Shown here: positions 1-6,155 of the stretch, piece by piece
How the letters are laid out: each line of letters starts with the position of its first letter
Numbering within the stretch: position 1 is the first letter of the stretch
Origin: Lachnospira sp. UBA5912
GTDB taxonomy: Bacteria > Bacillota > Clostridia > Lachnospirales > Lachnospiraceae
Assembly: GCA_002435585.1 (NCBI GenBank)
Contig: DJDY01000144.1
Span: 1 to 13,819, forward strand
DNA length: 13,819 nucleotides
Direction: 5' to 3'
Program-made: the position numbers and the translations under genes
The notes under the pieces: generated by a model
The model's input: the letters and a program-made list of their open reading frames with translations, nothing else
The model's database searches: none
What the model was told of the DNA's origin: nothing

Positions 1-293
1 TCTGCCTTATCAGCATCAATTCCACTCTTCAATGCTTCACTAAGCTTCTTAACAGCTTCATTAACCTCAGACTCATCTATCTTATGTGACTCCAAAACAA
101 GCGAACGTGTTGCGTTATACATCTCTAATGTATTATTAACAGCATCAACTGTCATTCTTAGATACTCATCTGTATCATCCTTCTTATCACCCTTAAGCTC
201 CGGAATAACTGTATCTATACTGTGAAGAAGCTTGACACAATAATCCTTTGCTTCGTTTAACACCTCTAACTGCTTACTTTTCATATCCTCCAT
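1..293 (-). CDS. Partial small helical protein of unknown function (C-terminus outside window)
   Basis: The reverse strand reads open from an ATG at 293 to the window edge, giving 97 complete codons. The N-terminus reads MEDMKSKQLEVLNEAKDYC and the visible part is rich in Glu, Lys, Asp and Leu, with spaced hydrophobics typical of amphipathic helix or coiled coil. There is no signal peptide, membrane segment or recognisable motif. The start at 293 is preferred because AGAGG lies 9 bases upstream. The in-frame ATG at 284 has GGAGG only 2 bases away, which is too close. The gene lies downstream of, and on the same strand as, the acyl-CoA-synthetase-like gene, with 212 bases between them that hold promoter-like boxes. 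I do not recognise the family. A small helical adaptor or chaperone is possible but unsupported. The reading frame is secure; the function is unknown. Confidence 0.75.
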   Translation of the reverse strand, partial: MEDMKSKQLEVLNEAKDYCVKLLHSIDTVIPELKGDKKDDTDEYLRMTVDAVNNTLEMYNATRSLVLESHKIDESEVNEAVKKLSEALKSGIDADKA

Positions 294-470
294 GATATAT
301 TACCTCTCATCCTGTTTTCTTATTGGATTGCCGCATTGCTACGCAGTTTCACAACCACATTATGTACTTTTGACACGTATATTAAGATGTTAAAATGCCG
401 TATTCATGACATTTTATAAACAATTATAACCTATACTTATGTCATTTAAACAACGCAACCTATAATACAT

Positions 471-496
471 ATATCGACATACTTAAAACATACTTA
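471..496 (-). promoter_or_regulatory. Possible sigma-28 (FliA/SigD)-like promoter for the gene at 1-293
   Basis: On the reverse strand, TAAG (493-496) is followed after 14 bases by GTCGATAT (471-478). The Bacillus SigD consensus is TAAA, 14-16 bases, GCCGATAT, so the -10 matches 7 of 8 and the -35 matches 3 of 4. A separate sigma-A-like TATAAT lies at 423-428 on the same strand but lacks a good -35 at normal spacing. A 10-bp direct repeat (ACATACTTAA at 477-486 and 488-497) overlaps the region. This is pattern matching only; an AT-rich spacer can give such hits by chance. Confidence 0.25.
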
Positions 497-505
497 ACCC
501 TGCCA

Positions 506-1906
506 TTACATATCTGACATGCTGTCAAGCAAATCATCTATAGCATCCTGGTCTATATCCCCATCATCAAGTCTTGGCAATGGTTCTTTGATAAGCTTGA
601 TCTTCTGAATCTCCCAACGGAATCCTTTTCTTTCATTATATCTGTTTATAAGTCTTACAAACCTGTCTTCTCTTGCATCCTTATCTATTGGAACTATCAG
701 CGCTACTAGTTTGTCGTTATATAATGTTATATAGCTTTCTGCAACACCATCAAGAGCTGTAATTTCCCTTATTGTAACTGTACGGCTTATCTTCTCCCCT
801 GTTGGAAGAAGGATAATCTCCGGATTACGCTTAAGAAGCACAAGACGACCCTTCTCGTTTATTCTTCCAAGATCCCCTGTATGATACACGCCATCTTTTA
901 AGACACGCTTTGTATAAGCTTCATCCTTATCATAACCCTTCATCACACACTCGCCGCTTACAAGAATCTCACCATCCTGTGCTATTGATACATTAGATTC
1001 ATCAAACAGACAATAAGTACCATCCATAGTATCATTGATACCTATACAACCTGATGTTTCAGTCATGCCATAAACATTATATACTTTAAGATCCCTGTCG
1101 CTTAATGCCTCAAAAAGTCTGAACGGACAACTTGCACCACCTATAATAACAGTCTTTAGCTCGCTATTAAATGCCTTAATTCTCTTAAGATAATCAACCA
1201 TGGATGGTGAACCAGGAAGTATAGTTGGATTGTAAAAATACGTGTCAGCATCTATATGTCTTAGTCCCCTTCCTATACATACGCATGCACCATTATGCAA
1301 AGGCCATATAAGACTATATATATATCCAAATATATGATGAAGTGCTATCTGTGCAAGTACTTTATCATCCTCATTACATATACAGAATTCGTTCAGTTTA
1401 TTAACCGTATTAAGTATGTTGGAAACAGTAAGAACTACAGCCTTATCACACTCCTGTGGAACTGCCGTAAGCATCAGTATATTACCCTCTTTAACACTTT
1501 CAGCCTCATATACAAGACCATCAACATCATCCTTTTCTGCTCCCGGTATCATAATTGCATCACTATCTGCAAGAATATACTGGTTCGTAGATGTCAACAC
1601 ATAATCAACTCCTACTTTCATAAGAATATCATTACGTGTATTCTGCGGAAGGAAGAAATCAACAAGCATAACATCTTTTCCAGCAAGTATTATTCCAAAC
1701 ATATTGACAATCCATCTGTAAGATGACGGACCATATAAAGCTATTCTGCTGCCTGGAAACCTCATAAGATGAAGTGCTTTCTTATACGCATCCTCAAACA
1801 GCTTACTATATGTTATAGTCATGGTATCATACACTATAGCTTCCTTATCCGGATAATTTTCTGCATTATATTTAAGCATATTATAAAATGAATTAACCTT
1901 TTCCAT
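506..1906 (-). CDS. Acyl-CoA synthetase/AMP-ligase-like protein with degraded active site
   Basis: This 466-residue protein has the ANL (acyl-CoA synthetase / NRPS adenylation / luciferase) fold order: an N-terminal part resembling fatty-acyl or O-succinylbenzoate ligases, HHIFG near 190-194 (A4 region), YGMTE at 279-283 (A5), YHTGDLG at 341-347 (A7), and a C-terminal subdomain. Active members adenylate a carboxylate with ATP and usually pass it to CoA or a carrier. Two key elements are missing. The Ser/Thr/Gly-rich phosphate loop (A3, usually like TSGTTGxPKG) is replaced by TAVPQECDKAVVLT at 147-160. The A10 lysine, normally in a GKIxR-like context, is Asp450 in PRLDDGDID. The hinge/A8 region (GRLVLLKRNPEI) is also divergent. 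The frame is open and full length, so it is not an obvious pseudogene. It may bind a ligand or act as a scaffold without classic adenylation. The start at 1906 has AAGG 9 bases upstream. It sits beside glycan genes, so a role in acyl modification of the glycan is possible but inferred. Confidence 0.85.
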   Translation of the reverse strand: MEKVNSFYNMLKYNAENYPDKEAIVYDTMTITYSKLFEDAYKKALHLMRFPGSRIALYGPSSYRWIVNMFGIILAGKDVMLVDFFLPQNTRNDILMKVGVDYVLTSTNQYILADSDAIMIPGAEKDDVDGLVYEAESVKEGNILMLTAVPQECDKAVVLTVSNILNTVNKLNEFCICNEDDKVLAQIALHHIFGYIYSLIWPLHNGACVCIGRGLRHIDADTYFYNPTILPGSPSMVDYLKRIKAFNSELKTVIIGGASCPFRLFEALSDRDLKVYNVYGMTETSGCIGINDTMDGTYCLFDESNVSIAQDGEILVSGECVMKGYDKDEAYTKRVLKDGVYHTGDLGRINEKGRLVLLKRNPEIILLPTGEKISRTVTIREITALDGVAESYITLYNDKLVALIVPIDKDAREDRFVRLINRYNERKGFRWEIQKIKLIKEPLPRLDDGDIDQDAIDDLLDSMSDM

Positions 1907-1954
1907 ACTCTGTACACCTTGCCTCTTCTTATGATTTATATAACAGCTAGTTTT

Positions 1955-1983
1955 ATTTTAAGTTAATAATGGATTTTATACAA
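1955..1983 (-). promoter_or_regulatory. Possible sigma-A promoter for the AMP-ligase-like gene
   Basis: On the reverse strand, TTGTAT (1978-1983) and TAAAAT (1955-1960) are separated by 17 bases, about 50 bases upstream of the start at 1906. The -10 matches consensus at 5 of 6, but the -35 at only 3 of 6. The 298-base divergent spacer 1907-2204 also holds the plus-strand promoter and ribosome site of the next gene. I see no other gene in it. Confidence 0.3.
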
Positions 1984-2114
1984 GCATAATTATAATATTC
2001 CATTATAGAAATATTCCTATTACATGCCTGTTGAATATTTATACGAATCTATATAATGATTAAATATTAAAAGTTATACAACACATATAGCAGGCGAAAC
2101 AACTTTTTATACTT

Positions 2115-2144
2115 TTGACAATTACATCATAATATTGCTTTATA
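2115..2144 (+). promoter_or_regulatory. Likely sigma-A promoter for glycosyltransferase A
   Basis: A perfect TTGACA at 2115-2120 is followed after 18 bases by TTTATA at 2139-2144. TATATT at 2141 is an alternative with a 20-base spacer. Transcription would begin near 2150, giving a leader of about 50-90 bases that contains a Shine-Dalgarno and a stem-loop. It is the best promoter match in this spacer. Confidence 0.5.
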
Positions 2145-2191
2145 TTGCAAATACATTTATATTATTAATTACTACTGAGTTGAAAGGAGAT

Positions 2192-2232
2192 TAAACTGAC
2201 ATATATGAACTATCTGCCATTGTGTCAGTTTA
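2192..2232 (+). promoter_or_regulatory. Stem-loop around the first start codon of glycosyltransferase A
   Basis: The arms 2192-2201 (TAAACTGACA) and 2223-2232 (TGTCAGTTTA) are perfectly complementary over 10 bp. A further G-U and A-U pair extends the stem inward, leaving a loop at 2204-2220. The Shine-Dalgarno (AAAGGAGA, 2183-2190) ends just before the stem. The ATG at 2205 lies in the loop and the ATG at 2244 lies 11 bases after the stem. Folding would hide the first ATG and bring the Shine-Dalgarno within about 13 unpaired bases of the second. Pairing is seen directly; function is inferred. Confidence 0.45.
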
Positions 2233-3425
2233 TATTGATTCTTATGAAAATATACATATACCGTTATGGCAGCATCTGCGAACCAGACGTAATAGATTCA
2301 TTTAAAAGACTGGGACTTGAAGTACATGAAGAATGCATGGAAATGTTCAATAAAAATCTCACACCATCCGAGTGTGTAGCCCATACTTCCAAAGATATCT
2401 TAGATGGCGGCTATACATTTGTGTTTTCTATCAACTTCTTTCCATGGCTTTCGGACGTGTGCAACATCGCAAGAATTGTGTATATAAGCCTTATCGTTGA
2501 CAGTCCTGTCCTTGAATTATATTCAAAGTCACTGTCAAACCCATGTAACCGCGTATTTCTTTTTGACAAGCTGCTTTACAACGAATTCGCGCCCTATAAT
2601 CCCGGACACGTATTTCACATTCCCCTTGCAACTAATGTTACAAGGACTGATAAAGTTATAAATGAGGCTACTATCAATGAGCGTAGGCGTTTCCAAAGTG
2701 ACATATCATTTATTGGTTCAACTTACCAGGAAAAATGTGACTTTAACAAGATAAAGCTTAGCGAATATGACACCGGTTACGTCAATGGTCTTATAGAAGC
2801 ACAGCTTAGAATATATGGCTACAACTTCATAGAAGATGTCATCTCTGATGAATTCGCCGACAGGTTTATAAAAGAGAATCTTGGAACTTATGTATTCCCA
2901 GAGAACTCACGCTGCAACAACAAAGCACTTGTTGCACAACATTATATAAGTGTCAAGGTTGCCGAACAGGAACGTTTAAGAGCACTTAAAATGTTGTCTG
3001 ATTCTTTCAATGTTGACATCTATACAGGAAGTGACACCTCTTTTATGCCGCACATACACAACAGAGGCTTTGCCAGATCACTTGAAGAGATGCCACTTAT
3101 ATTTAACAACAGTAAAATCAACTTAAATATCACTGCCAAATCCATACGTTCCGGACTTTCACTCCGTGTATTTGACGTACTCGGCTGTGGTGGTTTTCTT
3201 ATAACTAACTATCAGGCTGAGCTTGCCGAATTCTTTGAAATCGGCAAAGACCTTGTTGCATACGAAAGCATGGAAGATCTTAAAGCAAAATGTGAATACT
3301 ACCTTAAGCATGATGATGAGCGTATGGAAATCGCCAGTCATGGATATGAAACAGTTAAAAGACTTCATACATATGATATAAGGCTTGTACAGATGATAGA
3401 TATGGCGTTTCCTGCTGCTAAATAA
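2205..3425 (+). CDS. CgeB/DUF3880-type glycosyltransferase A
   Basis: This 406-residue protein is predicted to transfer a sugar from a nucleotide-sugar donor in the cytoplasm; donor and acceptor are unknown. It aligns by eye along its length with the products at 4616-5902 and 6156-7364. Shared landmarks are an N-terminal beta strand, a central NPCNRVFLFD (112-121), IPLATN (139-144), SDISFIGS (165-172), and a C-terminal block KINLNIT...FDVLGCGGFLITN (304-335) then YYLKHDDER (365-373). This fits DUF3880 followed by a Glyco_trans_1_2 GT-B C-terminal domain, as in CgeB-like proteins. The start is uncertain. ATG 2205 adds 13 hydrophobic residues and lies 15 bases after GGAG. ATG 2244 (MKIYIYRYGS) matches where both paralogs begin, but has no adjacent Shine-Dalgarno. 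The gene stands alone, divergent from the AMP-ligase-like gene and convergent with the next. A surface-glycan role comes from context. Confidence 0.88.
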   Translation: MNYLPLCQFILILMKIYIYRYGSICEPDVIDSFKRLGLEVHEECMEMFNKNLTPSECVAHTSKDILDGGYTFVFSINFFPWLSDVCNIARIVYISLIVDSPVLELYSKSLSNPCNRVFLFDKLLYNEFAPYNPGHVFHIPLATNVTRTDKVINEATINERRRFQSDISFIGSTYQEKCDFNKIKLSEYDTGYVNGLIEAQLRIYGYNFIEDVISDEFADRFIKENLGTYVFPENSRCNNKALVAQHYISVKVAEQERLRALKMLSDSFNVDIYTGSDTSFMPHIHNRGFARSLEEMPLIFNNSKINLNITAKSIRSGLSLRVFDVLGCGGFLITNYQAELAEFFEIGKDLVAYESMEDLKAKCEYYLKHDDERMEIASHGYETVKRLHTYDIRLVQMIDMAFPAAK

Positions 3426-3511
3426 GGTTTTAAGACTTTCAACAAAACTTGAAAATCCTGCGATTCAGGTAAGTATACATATCCTTGATAATATTGATAC
3501 CAAAGTTATCT

Positions 3512-3543
3512 GGATGAATAATTATCCCCATAGTTATTCATCC
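3512..3543. terminator. Stem-loop between convergent genes, overlapping a stop codon
   Basis: Arms 3512-3521 (GGATGAATAA) and 3534-3543 (TTATTCATCC) pair perfectly. One G-U and two A-U pairs extend the stem to 13 pairs, with a 6-base loop TCCCCA. It lies between the convergent genes ending at 3425 and 3534, and the stop codon of the minus-strand gene (3534-3536) forms part of one arm. Neither strand has a U-run after the stem, so it is not a classic intrinsic terminator. A bidirectional terminator or 3'-end stabiliser is likely. Confidence 0.5.
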
Positions 3544-4520
3544 CACACTTCCTTATACCCTTCAGACTCCTCCTGTGCTATCTCCACCATCTGTCTTGCT
3601 GTCAGCTTGCTCTGATACACAGGATTATCAAACAGATTTTCATGATCAAACCTTACTGAATGAGATTTCTCGAAAGATATCGCATAGAAATCCTTTGACA
3701 GCCACTCATAATCTCTGGCTGTCATTCTTTCTGGATGAAAATAATATCCGCCATATCTGAAAGAATGCCAGTTACGGAAACTATATACACCGGGATGATT
3801 CACGCTCATATATGTACCATATGTCTCAAACTCACTAAAACTGTTTTCCTGTATATGTTCAATTCTTATAGAGTTAAGAATCTTTTCCCAGAAATTCTTT
3901 CCCTTAATATCATCTTTCTTTTCTATAGCAGCAATCATCTCTTTCATATATCCGCAGTGAAACAGCATATGTTCAGATATAAAAGACTTGTCATTTACTT
4001 TTCCAAGTCCTGGCAATATCTTCCCCATAGTTATAAAATATTCTTCATGATACTCATGTTTCATGTCAAAATATGGCTTTCCACATTCATCAAACATAGA
4101 AAATGTCTTACATGGTACAGTATCACCATCCCATGTCATATAATATTCATCTGTACACATTGCTGCATACTGCATCTTAAGAAACTGCTGATAATACCAT
4201 CCAGCAAGTCCTCTTGGAAGTTCTCTTCCCTGCAGTATATCTACCATGGCATTCTCCATACCAGTATAAACCTCACTAAAAGGAATTAAGTCATCTTCAT
4301 TTACAAAATCGACTCTTTCCCCATAATCTGACTTCTGGTAATCCTGTACCAGTTTCCCCAGCTCACTGCTGCCAACAAATATAACCTTTCTTACAGGAAG
4401 GTTACGTATAATTCTCTCATTGTTTTCCCTGACCCTCTGGAAATCCTTTGGAGTAACTACAACAATTGCATCATATTCCTTTACGTCCTGTCTTGAATCA
4501 TAGCTTTTCATATCCGACAT
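3534..4520 (-). CDS. DUF6492-like putative glycosyltransferase
   Basis: This 328-residue protein resembles the DUF6492 family, which has GT-A-like features. An N-terminal strand with AIVVVTPKDF (18-27) starts a Rossmann-like half. Then come GWYYQQFLKMQYA (107-119), a DxD-type metal/nucleotide motif in TWDGDTVP (129-136), KPYFDMKHEYH (148-158), ISEHMLFH (181-188) and FSEFETYG (228-235). In GT-A enzymes a DxD binds a divalent metal and the donor phosphates, so D131 and D133 are the likely equivalents. No signal peptide or membrane segment is visible, so it is probably cytoplasmic. The start at 4520 has AGAGG about 10 bases upstream. It follows glycosyltransferase B on the same strand after 98 bases and the two probably share a transcript. 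It likely adds a residue to the same glycan. The family assignment is from memory of its motifs; the substrate is unknown. Confidence 0.75.
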   Translation of the reverse strand: MSDMKSYDSRQDVKEYDAIVVVTPKDFQRVRENNERIIRNLPVRKVIFVGSSELGKLVQDYQKSDYGERVDFVNEDDLIPFSEVYTGMENAMVDILQGRELPRGLAGWYYQQFLKMQYAAMCTDEYYMTWDGDTVPCKTFSMFDECGKPYFDMKHEYHEEYFITMGKILPGLGKVNDKSFISEHMLFHCGYMKEMIAAIEKKDDIKGKNFWEKILNSIRIEHIQENSFSEFETYGTYMSVNHPGVYSFRNWHSFRYGGYYFHPERMTARDYEWLSKDFYAISFEKSHSVRFDHENLFDNPVYQSKLTARQMVEIAQEESEGYKEVWDE

Positions 4521-4615
4521 AACTTTGCTACCTCTTTCTTACACAATGTAGTGTTATTATGCTTTCTTGTGCAAATACTATATTTTCTCTTCTAATATTT
4601 CTTTTCTTCCAATAT

Positions 4616-5902
4616 TCACTCTAATATTTCCTTCATACGTCTTTCAAATGTATATTCACTTCTCACCTTTTCATATCCATTCTGTGCAATTCTTTTCCGC
4701 TCATCTTCATGTGCAAGATAATAATTCACCTTAGCTATAAGATCTGGTATATCCTCATATATAACAAGTTCCCTGCCATCTTCAAAGCATTCTGCTATCT
4801 CATGCTGATAATTCGTTATAAGAAAACCACCACACCCTAAAACATCAAACACTCTTAAAGGAATTCCTGACTGTATAATCTTTAACGATATATTAAGATT
4901 AATCTTTGCCTGATTGAATGCAAGTGGCATCTGATTATAATAATCTACAGGTCCACAATGCTTAACACCTGGCAACCTGTCATCTTTATCAGAAGAATAC
5001 AGATTCACCTTGCATCTGTTCTGCAATAATGCAAGCACTTTAAAACGTTCCCTGCCAGTAACCTCTGTTGCAAGTGCATATGTAACCTCTGGTTTTATTA
5101 CGGAATACGTTCCTTTTGATACCTTTGAAAAATTATCATTTATACGCTTCATTACCACATCATTAACACAATCATCAATTATATAACCACCATACAGTTT
5201 TTCCTGTGTTGATATTATTCCCTCAAGATAACCTCTCATATATTCATCCTGATACTGGCTTATATACTGGTAATCGGACTTATACAGCTTGCCAACCAAA
5301 GCAACATCGCAGGCATAGGCTGTATCACTGCTATGAACTATATCGCGGACATCCGTTTTATCTATGTTGCGGACTATACCACTGACATTCGTTTTATCTC
5401 TGCTACAGACTATACTGCTGGCATTCCTTGAATCACAGGAACCGGCACTATCGCCTGAAATAATCTCACCGAACACATCCGTATCCACTGCCAATGGCAT
5501 ATGCCTGGCTCCACTTACCCCCTGATTTAAATACGTTTCCGCCTGAATCCTGTCAAAAAAATATATTCTATTACAGGCATTTTTCAATGTATCAACACGT
5601 CTTATATTAAGAGGACAATCATATACCCATGATATATACTTAATCTTAATATGTCTGTCTTTAGACATTGACAGCCTGTTACACACTTCAGATACCATAG
5701 GAATAAAATTAACCGAAAATACTGCATCATATGAAACTTTACTGTCTGCAAGATAACTCGTGAGCCTATTTTCAAGTTCAATATCATTATCCCAGTCCTT
5801 CATATCATAATAAAATACATCATAACTGATATTCAGTTTTTTCAAAGCATTCTCAATTCCATTCTGCATAAAGGCAAACCACTGAAAAAATAATAAATGC
5901 AT
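4616..5902 (-). CDS. CgeB/DUF3880-type glycosyltransferase B
   Basis: This 428-residue paralog of glycosyltransferases A and C is counted here from ATG 5902 (MHLLFFQWFAF). A longer frame from TTG 5917 is less likely because those codons form the AAAGGTGG ribosome site, and both paralogs begin at the equivalent residue. Landmarks: WVYDCP (92-97), NACNRIYFFD (108-117), MPLAVDTDVF (135-144), CDVALVGKLY (198-207), a C-terminal block AKINLNISL (332-340) with FDVLGCGGFLITN (352-364), and YYLAHEDER (394-402). It differs from both paralogs by an insert of about 40 residues before the GT-B domain, made largely of three 12-residue repeats (160-195). No membrane segment is seen; a cytoplasmic sugar transferase is expected. 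It probably heads a two-gene unit with the DUF6492-like gene. An 82-bp piece closely matching 4918-4999 recurs at 7717-7798. Substrates are unknown. Confidence 0.88.
   Translation of the reverse strand: MHLLFFQWFAFMQNGIENALKKLNISYDVFYYDMKDWDNDIELENRLTSYLADSKVSYDAVFSVNFIPMVSEVCNRLSMSKDRHIKIKYISWVYDCPLNIRRVDTLKNACNRIYFFDRIQAETYLNQGVSGARHMPLAVDTDVFGEIISGDSAGSCDSRNASSIVCSRDKTNVSGIVRNIDKTDVRDIVHSSDTAYACDVALVGKLYKSDYQYISQYQDEYMRGYLEGIISTQEKLYGGYIIDDCVNDVVMKRINDNFSKVSKGTYSVIKPEVTYALATEVTGRERFKVLALLQNRCKVNLYSSDKDDRLPGVKHCGPVDYYNQMPLAFNQAKINLNISLKIIQSGIPLRVFDVLGCGGFLITNYQHEIAECFEDGRELVIYEDIPDLIAKVNYYLAHEDERKRIAQNGYEKVRSEYTFERRMKEILE
5329..5436 (-). repeat. Three 36-bp in-frame tandem repeats in glycosyltransferase B
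   Basis: Units are 5329-5364, 5365-5400 and 5401-5436, imperfect but clearly aligned (for example GACATCCGTTTTATCT against GACATTCGTTTTATCT). Read on the minus strand they encode 12-residue units NASSIVCSRDKT, NVSGIVRNIDKT and DVRDIVHSSDTA. The period keeps the frame, so copy-number change would only alter linker length. The paralogs A and C have no counterpart. Confidence 0.8.
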
Positions 5903-6121
5903 AACTCCACCTTTCAAACTACTATTGATTTATATAAAAATTAAATATATGATGTAAATGTCTGCTTCGCAGCCGCTTCCTTTTTCTTTGCGCTAATTAT
6001 ATCATATCTTAGCTATAAAATATGTACGGCAGATAAGTTATCGGCAATCAGACAAACAAAAAAAGAAAGGATTTACCAGATTGTAAAACACCTATAAACA
6101 TTCCTGCTTTGAAACATGCTT

Positions 6122-6152
6122 TGAATAATTACTATTTGGTACTGAATAATTA
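6122..6152 (+). repeat. 10-bp direct repeat just upstream of glycosyltransferase C
   Basis: TGAATAATTA occurs at 6122-6131 and 6143-6152, exactly 21 bp apart, and the second copy ends 3 bases before the ATG at 6156. The region has no Shine-Dalgarno-like purine run. The rest of the 253-base divergent spacer 5903-6155 holds the ribosome site of glycosyltransferase B, a small GC-richer stretch at 5961-5993 and a GCCGATAA match on the minus strand (6038-6045). An operator role for the repeat is speculative. Confidence 0.35.
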
Positions 6153-6155
6153 TAT

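Noticed and set aside
370..396. TTGACA...TAAAAT on the plus strand as a promoter
   Set aside because: The spacing is 15 bases and it points into the 3' end of the minus-strand AMP-ligase-like gene with no plus-strand gene downstream.
514..526. Palindrome TGACATGCTGTCA at the end of the AMP-ligase-like gene
   Set aside because: It has only a five-pair stem and lies in coding sequence; chance is sufficient to explain it.
1295..1726. Plus-strand open frames inside the AMP-ligase-like gene
   Set aside because: They lie opposite a strongly supported coding frame, have low-complexity Ile/Tyr-rich translations and no ribosome site.
5329..5436. CRISPR-like array
   Set aside because: The repeats are contiguous with no spacers, only three units, and in frame within a coding gene.
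5903..5917. Longer start (TTG 5917) for glycosyltransferase B
   Set aside because: The five added codons are the ribosome binding site for ATG 5902, and both paralogs start at the residue equivalent to ATG 5902.
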